A stretch of 64,000 bases of DNA. Source: CAVVIH01 sp963748295 (GTDB taxonomy: Bacteria > Acidobacteriota > Vicinamibacteria > Vicinamibacterales > 2-12-FULL-66-21). The stretch's first letter is position 1. The number at the start of each line of letters is the position of its first letter. The stretch spans positions 986,117 through 1,050,116 of the forward strand of contig CAVVIH010000005.1 in NCBI GenBank assembly GCA_963748295.1. Direction: 5' to 3'. Below are positions 37,166-46,146 of the stretch, piece by piece. The notes under the pieces were generated by a model that was given only the letters and a program-made list of their open reading frames with translations, had not been told where the DNA came from and made no database searches. The position numbers and the translations under genes were made by a program.

Positions 37166-37861
37166 TCAGCGGCCGGTGACGCGGTCGGATGACGATGGCA
37201 GTCCGATCAAGCTGGTTTGCACCGGAAACTCCGGACTCTCCGGCACGATGTCGTCGAACGCGTATCTGATCCGCTCGACCACATACGCGATCTGATCGGG
37301 CAGATCCAGGCGCGTCAGCACAACCGTCGCCGTGCCGCGTCCGGTGACCGACCCCTCCGCCCACGCCTGCCCCGCCTCTCGCGAGACCCGCGCGAAGTCG
37401 CTGGTGAAGACCAGCAGCTGGCCGCCGTCCTCCAGCGTGAACGGCGCGCTGAGCGCAACGGTAAGGCGCCCGCGATCGGGAACGATCACCGTTCCCGCAC
37501 GAATCGTCAGCGCGCCGGCGAGGAACGCCGATTTGAGCCGCTCGTCTCCAATCGTGACCAGCCCTTCACCGAGATCGTCGTTGGCGAACAGCGCCGACAG
37601 ATCGATCTCGTCGCCCGGGACACAGGGCATGCAGGCAATCAGCGCGTCGACGGCGCCGCTGTCCGCGTTCACCACGGCCATCTGAAAACCATCGCCCTGA
37701 ATCTTCAGCTTGGCGGTGTTCGAAACACCGCCGGCGAGCGGGAACACGGTGATCGCGCCGGTCAGCGGTCCGCTGAGGAAGTGCGCATCCGCGTTGACCG
37801 ATACCGCGCCGAGTGCCGCCGCCAGGACCGTGAGGCCGATTGATACACGAAACAGCGTCAT
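37166..37861 (-). CDS. secreted hypothetical beta-rich protein, 231 aa
   Basis: The start at 37861 gives a signal peptide (MTLFRVSIGLTVLAAALGAV) with likely cleavage near VNADA. The mature protein is beta-rich with two cysteines close together (LIACMPCVPGDEIDLSALF) that could form a disulphide. No catalytic motif. The TVIVPDRGRLTVALSAPFTL pattern resembles exported beta-sandwich proteins. A longer frame upstream to 38026 is open but lacks a start signal. Confidence 0.6.
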   Translation of the reverse strand: MTLFRVSIGLTVLAAALGAVSVNADAHFLSGPLTGAITVFPLAGGVSNTAKLKIQGDGFQMAVVNADSGAVDALIACMPCVPGDEIDLSALFANDDLGEGLVTIGDERLKSAFLAGALTIRAGTVIVPDRGRLTVALSAPFTLEDGGQLLVFTSDFARVSREAGQAWAEGSVTGRGTATVVLTRLDLPDQIAYVVERIRYAFDDIVPESPEFPVQTSLIGLPSSSDRVTGR

Positions 37862-38114
37862 GGCATGCCGTGGATCACGGCATGTGCCAGGGACCCCAAC
37901 TGAAGAAAGCGTGCGTTTTTGGCGAAGAATCAGAGCGGCTGAACCGGCGCCGGTAATGGCTGAGTTCCTAACCCGTCCATTGGGCACCTCTGGCGTATGG
38001 CAATCGAACCCAGCCATTATCGACATCCACTCACGGCAGACAGGCTGAAACTTGTCGGGTCAGAGTCCCTCGAAGTACGCTCTAGTTCAATTCGCGACGC
38101 ACACGGAGGGATCG

Positions 38115-39308
38115 ATGCGCTGGCTGACGGCTCTTCTCATCGCAGTGACCGCACTGGCCACGGCTGCGGGGCTGGCGCAGCGGGGCGGCCGGTCCGACCG
38201 CGGGCAGCGCATCCAGCCAGGTCAACCATGCCCGGCGGGCATGACCGAAGTACGGCCCGGCGACTGCCAGCCTCCCGAACTGCCGCCGCCCAGCATCGTC
38301 GACTACCGCCCGAAGTCGACCGTTGTCGCCGACGAGCATCCAGTTCCGCGCGCGAAGTATCCGCTCGTCGACATTCACAACCATCAGAACGTCAATGCGG
38401 AGACCGTCGAGCGTCTGATCAAGGAGATGGACGAGCTGAACATGCGGGTGATGGTGAATCTCAGCGGCGGCAGCGGCGATCGCCTGATGCAGAACCTCGA
38501 GTTCATCAAGAACAGCCCGCACAAGGATCGCTTTCGTTTGTTTGCGAACGTGGCGTTCAACGGCGTCGGTACGCCGGGATGGAGCGAAAAGGCGGCCGCC
38601 GATCTCGAGGCCGGCATCCGCGCCGGCGCCATCGGCCTGAAGATCTTCAAGCAGCTCGGGCTGCAGCAGCGCAAGGCCGACGGCTCGCGGCTGAAGATCG
38701 ACGATCCGGAGCTCGATCCGCTCTGGCAGGTCTGCGCGCGCATGAACGTGCCGGTGCTGATTCACACCGCCGATCCCGCGCAGTTCTTCGAGGCGATCGA
38801 CTTCACCAACGAGCGATGGCTCGAGCTCGCGCTCTTCCCCGGACGTCAGTATCCCGCGGACAAGTTTCCATCCTTCGAGACGCTCGCCGGCGAGCGCGAT
38901 CGCATGTTCGCGCGCAATCCGAAAACGCGGTTCATCGCCGCGCACTTCGGCTGGCATGGCAACGACCTCGGGCGCGCCGCGCGGATGCTGGACGCGATGC
39001 CCAACGTGTATTTCGAAGTTGGCGCGGTGTTGTACGAGTTCGGCCGGCAGCCTCGCGCCTCGAGAGAGTTCTTCACGAAGTACCAGGATCGCGTGCTGTT
39101 CGGCAAGGACGCATATCAGCCAAGCGAGTATCCGTATTACTTCCGCGTGTTCGAGACCAACGACGAGTATTTCGACTACTACCGGGACTACCACGCATCG
39201 TGGAAGTTGTACGGCATGGGCCTGTCCGATCAGCTGCTGAAAAAGCTGTACTTTCAGAACGCCTTGAAAGTGGCGCCCGGGCTCCCGCAGGCGGGCTGGC
39301 CGCGGTAA
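38115..39308 (+). CDS. secreted metal-dependent hydrolase (amidohydrolase_2 family)
   Basis: 397 residues; GGAGGG before ATG 38115. The signal peptide is MRWLTALLIAVTALATAAGL. The TIM-barrel hydrolase has metal-site motifs LVDIHNHQN (HxH), VLIHTADP, FIAAHFGWHG and FGKDAYQPSE. It resembles the ACMSD / amidohydrolase_2 group. These act on amides, carboxyls or lactones; the substrate here is unknown. It is followed 80 bases on by the RodZ-like gene. Confidence 0.85.
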   Translation: MRWLTALLIAVTALATAAGLAQRGGRSDRGQRIQPGQPCPAGMTEVRPGDCQPPELPPPSIVDYRPKSTVVADEHPVPRAKYPLVDIHNHQNVNAETVERLIKEMDELNMRVMVNLSGGSGDRLMQNLEFIKNSPHKDRFRLFANVAFNGVGTPGWSEKAAADLEAGIRAGAIGLKIFKQLGLQQRKADGSRLKIDDPELDPLWQVCARMNVPVLIHTADPAQFFEAIDFTNERWLELALFPGRQYPADKFPSFETLAGERDRMFARNPKTRFIAAHFGWHGNDLGRAARMLDAMPNVYFEVGAVLYEFGRQPRASREFFTKYQDRVLFGKDAYQPSEYPYYFRVFETNDEYFDYYRDYHASWKLYGMGLSDQLLKKLYFQNALKVAPGLPQAGWPR

Positions 39309-39388
39309 ATGAACGGCTGAGCCAGCTCGACACCCGGCAGTGCTATGCTCGATCTCTCAGGCGTGCGCGGTAGTACAGGGAGGCGAGC

Positions 39389-40153
39389 ATGGACGTCGGC
39401 GCGCACCTTCGCAGCTCTCGCGAGGCTCACGGGATGTCGCTGGCGCTCCTCGCCGCGCGCACCCGCGTGCAGCCCCGCATTCTCAGCGCGATCGAACTCA
39501 ACGATCTCGGCGCCATTCCTCCGAAGCCGTACGGACGCAGCTTCGTGCGCGCGTACGCCCACGAAGTCGGCCTCGATCCCGAGCGTATGGTGCACGACTA
39601 CTTCGGTCAGTTTCCAGCGGCGGTACAACATGCCGCGCCGCCGTCCATCCCCGTCGATAACGCCAACGGCAGCCGGATCGTCGCGTTTCTCCCGGCCACG
39701 CTGGCGATCCTGCTCGGGATCGGCCTCGTCGCGGCGCTCTGGCAAAACACGCGCACTGTGAACGCACCTGCCCCTGCTCCGGTTGTGGGAACGACAGGCG
39801 TGTCGCCGGCTCCCGCCGCTGCGGCGGTCAAGAACGATCCGCAGCCAGCCGCGCCGGTCGCCGCACAGCCCGCGGCGGCGGATCACTTGACGCTCGTCGT
39901 CCGCGCGACGCGCGAATGCTGGGTGGCCGCGAGCGCGGATGGCCAGCGGACGATCTATCAGATTCTTCCGGCCGGCGCCGAGCGGACGCTCACCGGCTCG
40001 CGCGAGATCGTCATTCGCGCCGGCGACGCGGGCGCGCTGAAGCTGACGCTGAACGGCCGTGATGCCGGCGCGTTCGGACAGTCCGGCGAGGTTCGGCAGG
40101 CGCGTATCACACCCGCGAACGCGGCGGCGTTCGGGACGCTGTCGGGACAGTAA
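39389..40153 (+). CDS. RodZ-like helix-turn-helix membrane protein
   Basis: 254 residues. The cytoplasmic N-terminus is a helix-turn-helix domain (residues 3-70; LRSSREAHGMSLALLAARTR, IPPKPYGRSFVRAYAHEVGL). One membrane segment follows (about 93-115, IVAFLPATLAILLGIGLVAA). Then comes an Ala/Pro linker and a C-terminal beta domain like DUF4115 (LVVRATRECWVAASADGQ ... ALKLTLNGRDAGAFG). This is the layout of RodZ, which links MreB to the wall machinery and shapes rod cells. A regulatory paralogue is also possible. Confidence 0.85.
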   Translation: MDVGAHLRSSREAHGMSLALLAARTRVQPRILSAIELNDLGAIPPKPYGRSFVRAYAHEVGLDPERMVHDYFGQFPAAVQHAAPPSIPVDNANGSRIVAFLPATLAILLGIGLVAALWQNTRTVNAPAPAPVVGTTGVSPAPAAAAVKNDPQPAAPVAAQPAAADHLTLVVRATRECWVAASADGQRTIYQILPAGAERTLTGSREIVIRAGDAGALKLTLNGRDAGAFGQSGEVRQARITPANAAAFGTLSGQ

Positions 40154-40387
40154 TCGTGTAGTTTCTGCTGCGGCTGACCGTCTTCCTGACGGCTGGACAG
40201 CGGGCGATCGCTAGAAAACCGGGCACAACGGTGTGGCGTCCCGTTTGCACAAACTCAGGGAGCGGGCTCGCGGCCTGCTCAAACCCCTGGCCAGCAGGAC
40301 GTCATGATTTCGCTGGCCGTTCATATACAGCGAGCGCCTCAGGGGTGACCGGCAATCGCTGTGGCAGCGGTCGCGAGCCCCCTGTTT

Positions 40388-43033
40388 CTACTCCCTCAAC
40401 ACGATGATCGGATCCACCCGCGCTGCGCGGCGCGCGGGAACTGCGAGTGCGCCAAGCGCGCCGACGATCACTGTCGCGATCGCGATCGCGTGCGTCGTCG
40501 GATCCATCGCCGTCACGCCAAAGAGTTCGCTTGCGACCACACGGCTGAGGACCGCGGCGGCGGCGAGGCCGACAACGATGCCAATGAGGACCGGCCGAAA
40601 ACCGTCACGCAGAATGAGCCGGAAGACCTGGCTCGTACTGGCGCCGAATGCGATGCGGACGCCGATCTCCCGCGAACGCTGCCCGACTGCATTGGCCATG
40701 GTGCCGTAGATCCCGACGAGCGTCAGGACGAGCGCGAGGTACCCGAAAAGGTTCGCCATGATCATCATGCTGCGGCGCCCGGCGAGCGTCTGCCGGCGCA
40801 GATCCTCGAACGACATCGCCTGATCGACGACGATCGACGGATTGAGAGCGGACACCGCGCGCTTGAGCCCCACCACCGCTGCGGCGTCGGAGCCGTTCGT
40901 ACGGACGTGCACCACCTGCGCTGGCAGCGTCGATTGATCCGCGGCGAGGTACATGTAGGGCCTTGGCGACTCGTCGAGCGAGTAGTACTTGATGTCCTTG
41001 ACGACTCCCACGACCTGAAAGGGTCTGGCATCGCGGCCGGCGGTCATGATCGTCTGGCCAACGGCGCTGCGGCCAGGCCAGTAGCGCTCCGCCATGGTCG
41101 CGTTGACGATCGCGACGCCGCTCGCACGGGCATCGTCAGTGGCGGCGAAGTCGCGGCCTTCGAGCACCGGAATGCCGATCGTGGCGAAGTAACCGCCGCT
41201 GATCGCATTCACGTCGACCATGATCACCGAGCGGCCCTCGGGTGTGGTGTAGCCGGGAATTCTGAAGCCGAGGCGTTCCGAATCGCCGGCCAGCGGCACG
41301 ACCGCGGCGCGCGACGCGGCAGTCACGTCGCTGCGTGCACGCAGCTGGTCCAGCAGCCCATTCACGAACGCGGTGCCGCGTTCGGCGTCGTAGCCGTAGC
41401 GCTGGAGCGCGAGGTTCGCGCCGACGAGCCCCGATGTCTGGAATCCCAGGTCGAATGTCGAAGCGTTCCGCAGGCTTCGGGTCAGAAGACCCGCGGTGAC
41501 GACCAGGGCAATGCTCGCCGCCACCTGCAGCGCGACCAGCGCGCGCGAACTGCGAACGCCCCAGCGGGTGCCGGCCAGCGTCGAGGCCTGCTCGCGCAGC
41601 GCCCGCTCGCCGCGGGAGGCGGACCTCCAGGCTGGAATGAGTCCGAACGCCACGCCGGTCGCTACGGCCACGGCGATCGTAAAGAGCACGATGCGAAGGT
41701 CGGCGAGTGGCGGGGTGCTCACTTCGTATGGCGCCGCGTCGCCGACGAGGCTGACGATGCCTGCATCCATCCACCGTGCCGCGATCAGGCCAGCCGCCGC
41801 GCCGATCAGCGCGAGGCATACGCTCTCGGTCAGCCATTGCCGGATCACGCGCAGGCGGGTTGCCCCAAGCGCGAAGCGGATAGAGGTTTCGCGAATCCGT
41901 GACATCGCCCGCGACTGGAGCACGCCGGCAACGTTTGCGCAGGTGACGAGGAGCAGCAGAGTGGTGAGCATCCCCGCAAATGCGATGACCGTTCCGGCTG
42001 ACTGGCGAATCCCTTCCGGCAGGCCGGACGCCGGAAGCACGGTGTACTGGGCCTCGTCGGCGGCGGTCGGGAACTGGCGGTCCAGTTCCTCCTTCAGCGT
42101 CGCCAGCTCGGTGACGGCGTCGCTGGTATTTGCGCCAGTCCGCATCCGCGCCGTGATCGAGAGCCAGCTCCATCCGCGCCGATCGAGCGGCAGGTTCTGC
42201 GGACGAACCTGCTTGTACATCGAAATCGTCGCCCAGAACCGCGACGCAAACGCCGTATAACTTCCGGTGAATGTCGCCGGGGCGACGCCGACGATTTCAA
42301 ACGCGTGCCCGTTGAGATACATGACCCGTCCGATCACGTCGGGCGCCGAACCGAAGAACTCACGCCAGGTCCCGAAACTGATCACGGCAACCGGGTGCGC
42401 TCCAAGCGCGACGTCATCGGACGGCTGGAGCATGCGGCCGAGCAGCGACTGAACGCGGAGAACGTCGAAGTAGTTCCCGCTGACGACTTCGCCGTCGATC
42501 GATCGCGCCGCCTCCGCCTGCCCGAAGGCGACCGTCGTGTATTGATGCGCGAAAACGCCGTCGAACGACCGGATCCGTTGCCGTACGTCCTGGAACACCG
42601 CATAAGAAAACTGCTGCGGTGCGTCGTCGCCGGTCCTGACGATCCTCACGAGGTCGTGAGCATCCGGCACTGGCAGCGGCCGGCGGACCCAGGGCTCCGC
42701 GAACCCGAACACGGCGATATTCGCGCCGATGCCGATGGCGAGGAGCGCGACGATAACGACGGTGCTGACCAGGTGCTTGCGCATCATCCGCCCGGCAAAG
42801 GCGGCATCCGCCGCGAGGACCGCGATCTGCTCGCGCGGCGCGCGTTTCAGCGCGTCGCCGATCGTCGCCAGCCAGACGCGCAGGAGGCCGCGAATGCCGT
42901 GCGCGCGCCAGGCATCGAGCCGCTGATCGCGAAAGTCCGCGGACATCTCGTCGCCGAAGTCGCCGCGGAACTCGGACGGAAACAGCCGCAGCAGCGCGCG
43001 AAACAGCCGGTCGGCCAGTGGCTCCTTGTGCAT
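40388..43033 (-). CDS. ADOP-family ABC permease (MacB/FtsX-like)
   Basis: 881 residues; ATG at 43033 after GAGGG is preferred to GTG 43057. The cytoplasmic N-terminus (RLFRALLRLFPSEFRGDFGD) is characteristic of the acidobacterial duplicated orphan permease group. Two copies of a periplasmic MacB-type domain plus FtsX membrane domain follow (for example FAGMLTTLLLLVTCANVAGV, and a C-terminal copy LFGYLALVLTLVGIYGTMAN with GVRIAFGAS). No ATPase gene is adjacent, as usual for this group. It may export lipids or peptides with a distant ATPase. A PadR gene is divergent, and an operator sits 26-46 bases upstream. Confidence 0.92.
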   Translation of the reverse strand: MHKEPLADRLFRALLRLFPSEFRGDFGDEMSADFRDQRLDAWRAHGIRGLLRVWLATIGDALKRAPREQIAVLAADAAFAGRMMRKHLVSTVVIVALLAIGIGANIAVFGFAEPWVRRPLPVPDAHDLVRIVRTGDDAPQQFSYAVFQDVRQRIRSFDGVFAHQYTTVAFGQAEAARSIDGEVVSGNYFDVLRVQSLLGRMLQPSDDVALGAHPVAVISFGTWREFFGSAPDVIGRVMYLNGHAFEIVGVAPATFTGSYTAFASRFWATISMYKQVRPQNLPLDRRGWSWLSITARMRTGANTSDAVTELATLKEELDRQFPTAADEAQYTVLPASGLPEGIRQSAGTVIAFAGMLTTLLLLVTCANVAGVLQSRAMSRIRETSIRFALGATRLRVIRQWLTESVCLALIGAAAGLIAARWMDAGIVSLVGDAAPYEVSTPPLADLRIVLFTIAVAVATGVAFGLIPAWRSASRGERALREQASTLAGTRWGVRSSRALVALQVAASIALVVTAGLLTRSLRNASTFDLGFQTSGLVGANLALQRYGYDAERGTAFVNGLLDQLRARSDVTAASRAAVVPLAGDSERLGFRIPGYTTPEGRSVIMVDVNAISGGYFATIGIPVLEGRDFAATDDARASGVAIVNATMAERYWPGRSAVGQTIMTAGRDARPFQVVGVVKDIKYYSLDESPRPYMYLAADQSTLPAQVVHVRTNGSDAAAVVGLKRAVSALNPSIVVDQAMSFEDLRRQTLAGRRSMMIMANLFGYLALVLTLVGIYGTMANAVGQRSREIGVRIAFGASTSQVFRLILRDGFRPVLIGIVVGLAAAAVLSRVVASELFGVTAMDPTTHAIAIATVIVGALGALAVPARRAARVDPIIVLRE

Positions 43034-43058
43034 GTTCCCTCGGTTATGGCGTGCCACG

Positions 43059-43079
43059 ATACGTCGCGGTGCGCCATAT
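43059..43079. promoter_or_regulatory. PadR-type operator O1 (ADOP side)
   Basis: Half-sites ATACGTCGCG (43059-43068) and TGCGCCATAT (43070-43079) with one base between. The right arm is a weaker match to the reverse complement of the left. It lies upstream of the minus-strand ADOP gene. Confidence 0.6.
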
Positions 43080-43143
43080 TGTCAACCCGCCTTCGCGCAT
43101 AGCGCTCCGGCGCGGCAAGCATGCGGCGAGCCAGTCGCTTGAC

Positions 43144-43164
43144 ATACGTCGCGGCGCGACATAT
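43144..43164. promoter_or_regulatory. PadR-type operator O2 (PadR side)
   Basis: Half-sites ATACGTCGCG (43144-43153) and CGCGACATAT (43155-43164) with one base between; 9 of 10 positions pair. It ends 12 bases before the PadR start codon, so the regulator probably represses itself and the divergent permease. Confidence 0.75.
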
Positions 43165-43175
43165 CGTTCCACGCC

Positions 43176-43532
43176 ATGGCGAATCGATCGGTCGGCGATC
43201 ACATTCCGATGTCGGAAGCGATGTTTCACGTCCTGGTGGCGCTGGCGGAGGGCGCCAGCCACGGCTACAACATCATGAAGGACGTCCGCGAGCGCACCAG
43301 CGGCGCGGTCAGCCTGAGCACGGGAACGCTCTATGGAATCGTCAAGCGGCTGCTGGCCGATGGCTTGATCGTCGAGATGCGCCGCCGCCCGAGCGCGGAC
43401 GAGGGTGAACGGAAGCGGCGGCTCTACACACTGACCCCGTTCGGCCGCGAGGTCGCGCGCGCGGAAGCCGAACGCCTCCACCGCATGGTCACGGCGGCCC
43501 GCGCCGCCAGCCTGATTCGCGGCGGAGCCTGA
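43176..43532 (+). CDS. PadR-family transcriptional regulator
   Basis: 118 residues. The winged helix-turn-helix is seen in MFHVLVALAEGASHGYNIMK, TSGAVSLSTGTLYGIVKRLL and RRLYTLTPFGREVARAEAER. PadR proteins are dimeric repressors. Two matching palindromes between this gene and the divergent ADOP permease support control of both. The 3' end is 4 bases from the convergent DPP4-like gene. Confidence 0.93.
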   Translation: MANRSVGDHIPMSEAMFHVLVALAEGASHGYNIMKDVRERTSGAVSLSTGTLYGIVKRLLADGLIVEMRRRPSADEGERKRRLYTLTPFGREVARAEAERLHRMVTAARAASLIRGGA

Positions 43533-43536
43533 CGCC

Positions 43537-45746
43537 TCAGTAGTTCGTCGTCACCGCGGACGGTTTGACGATCAGGTTCTCGATGAAAAACTCCATCATC
43601 CGATCCTGATTGACTGCGGTATGTCCGCGATCGGGGCCCACCTGCACCTCGAAGCTCTTCCCCGCCTGCTGCAGCGCGGCGATGAGCTGCATGCTGTTCG
43701 AGGGGTGGACGTTGTTGTCGGCAGTCCCGTAATAGAGCATCAGGCGGCCCTTCAGGTTCTTCGCGAGGTTCATCGCGTTTCCGCCCTCGTAGCCTTCACG
43801 ATTCTCCTGCGGGATCCACATGTATCGCTCGGTGTAAATCGAGTCGTAGTGATACCACGACGTCACCGGCGACGAGGCTGATGCCGCGGCGAACAGATCC
43901 GGATGCCGGAGGATCAGCAGCGCCGACGAGTAGCCCCCGTACAAAGTGCCGTAGACGCCGACGCGCGTCTTGTCGATGTACGGACGCGATCCCAGCGCCT
44001 TGATGCCCTCCGCCATGTCGTCCATCTCGACCTGTCCGAGCTTCATGTAGATGCTGTCGAGCTGACGCTTCCCCATTCCAGGCGCGGCTCGCGAGTCGAG
44101 GTTCACGACGATGAAGCCGTATTCGGTGGTGGCGGTGGGCGTCACGAACGTCTCGCGCGCGGTGTTGCTGCCCGATGCGGGGCCGCCGTAAACCGGCAAC
44201 AGCACCGGATACTTCTTGGAGGGATCGAACGTCGACGGAAACTGGATGACGCCATGCAGCGTGGTCTGGCCGTCCGCCGCCTTGTAGGTGAACATCTCCG
44301 CCTTCTTGAGACCCAGCTGCTCGAACTTGGTCAGATCGGTCTTGGCGATCTCGGCGACGACCTTGCCGCCGCCGTCGACCACACGCGACGCGGGGGGCGA
44401 CGTGAGCGTCTGGTAGACGTCGACGAAATACTTGTTGTCGGCAGAGATGCCGCACGACGAACGGCGGCGGCGGCGCCGCCGCGGCCTCCGCCGCCAGAAG
44501 GAGCCGGCATGCAGCTCCCGACCGTGTGGTTGAACGCGCGATCGGTCAGGCGCACCTCGCCCTTGCCGTCGAGCCCGACGCGGTGCAGCTGCATCTTCAA
44601 GTGGTTGTCGCCGCTTCGCGCCGTGTAGAAGACGACGCCGGCCTGCTCGTCGACCTTGACCAGGGTGCCGACTTCGAACGCCGTGTGATTCGTCAGCGGC
44701 GTAATCAGCTTTCCGCTGAGATCGTAGAGGTAGAAGTTCGACCAGCCGTTGCGCTCCGATTCCCAGATGAAGCGTCGGTTGTCTTTCAGGAGCTCCATCG
44801 ACGGACTGTTCTGCACCCAGCCGGTTGGCCACTCTTCCCTGACGATGACCCGGATCGCACCCGATTCCGGATTCGCGGCAACGAACTCCAGGATGTTCTG
44901 ACGACGGTTCGTACGGTTGAACAGGAGCTCCGAGCTGTCGGCGGTCCAGGAGACCCGGTACACGTAGTGCCCGACCACCGCGTTGTCGAACGGCTTGCCG
45001 TCACGGACGTCGATCTTCGTGCTCTTCTTCGAGGCGACGTCGTACACGAACAGCTCGACGATCGGATTCGGCGCGCCGGCCTTCGGGTACGCTTCGACGT
45101 CGTTGCGGCTCTGGATCTTCGTCTGGTCGATCTGCAGGTTGTAGTCGATCACCTGCTTCTCGTCGAAGCGGTAGTAGGCGATCCTGCGGCCGTCGGGCGA
45201 CCACCACATCGCGGTGCGCTGACCGAGCTCCTCCCCGTATACCCAGCTGGCGGTGCCGTACTTGATCCGGTCGCCTTCGCTGCCGTCCGTGGTGATTGCG
45301 GTCTCGTCCGCGCCGGCTGCGTCGCTCAGCCACAGGTTGCGATCGCGGTAAAACGCTTTCAGCTTGCCATCCGGAGAGTCGGCGGATGCCGCCTGGCGGC
45401 CCCGCTCGACGGCCTGGCCTCCCTGACCGCCACCTCCCCCGCGTCCGCCGCGCCCGCTCGCCGGCGCCGCCGCGTCTCCCAGCGCGGTCGACGCGCGCGA
45501 GGACATGTCGAAGCGGTAGCGCTTCCCGTCGTGCGTGTATTCGAAGCTCTTCCCGTCCGCGGCCCACTCCACCGACCGGATCTCACCGGACCGGACCGCG
45601 CCGGCAATCTCGCCGCTGATCTTCTGATACTGCTGATAGCCGGGCATGCCCTTCAGTCGGTCCTGGGCGCCGGGGTTCACCTGCAGCAGCACGCCAAGCA
45701 ACGCGACGGCGGGTACCGCTCTGAGGACGGGGAAGCGCTGAATCAC
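43537..45746 (-). pseudogene. S9 prolyl dipeptidyl peptidase (DPP4-like), frameshifted and with Ser replaced by Leu
   Basis: About 736 codons with one frame change near 44,450, in a glycine-rich low-complexity run. Signal peptide MIQRFPVLRAVPAVALLGVL. The N-terminal propeller (about 40-450) is followed by the alpha/beta-hydrolase domain. Catalytic Asp (YGTADNNVHPSNS) and His (DRGHTAVN) are present. The nucleophile motif, which should read GxSxGG, is GTLYGG: the Ser codon position is TTG (Leu), one change from TCG. The enzyme would be dead unless this is a sequence error. Family members remove dipeptides after proline in the periplasm. It sits between two PadR/ADOP units. Confidence 0.85.
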
Positions 45747-45840
45747 GGTTGGATCTCCTTTAGCGTGTCCGGGACATTCTAATTGAACCGCGGGCGGCCC
45801 GATTTCGTATTTGGCCTACGATGCAGGCACGAGTCCCGCC

Positions 45841-46146
45841 ATGTTCGAACAGATCGTCCTTCTAGCGGTCCTGCGCCTCGGCGAAGGCGCCTACGCCATC
45901 CCGGTACAGGAAGAGATCGAGCGGCGGACCGGGCGTCCCATCGCCCGCGGCGCGCTGTATACCGCGCTCGAGCGGCTCGAGGACAAGGGCTTTCTGCGAT
46001 CGCGGATGAGCGCTCCGCTCCCCGAACGCGGCGGCCGCTCCCGCCGATATTTTACCGTCACACCGGCGGGCCTGGCCGCGGTCCGCGCGTCGCGCGAATC
46101 GCTGCTGAACCTCTGGCAGGGCATCGAGGGGCTGATCGAGTCATGA
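45841..46146 (+). CDS. PadR-family transcriptional regulator
   Basis: 101 residues from ATG 45841 (TTG 45811 would add 10). The winged helix is seen in MFEQIVLLAVLRLGEGAYAI, GRPIARGALYTALERLEDKG and GRSRRYFTVTPAGLAAVRAS. The stop overlaps the ATG of the following ADOP gene (ATGA), so regulator and permease are co-translated. This is the common PadR/ADOP arrangement, and differs from the divergent arrangement of the first pair. Confidence 0.9.
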   Translation: MFEQIVLLAVLRLGEGAYAIPVQEEIERRTGRPIARGALYTALERLEDKGFLRSRMSAPLPERGGRSRRYFTVTPAGLAAVRASRESLLNLWQGIEGLIES

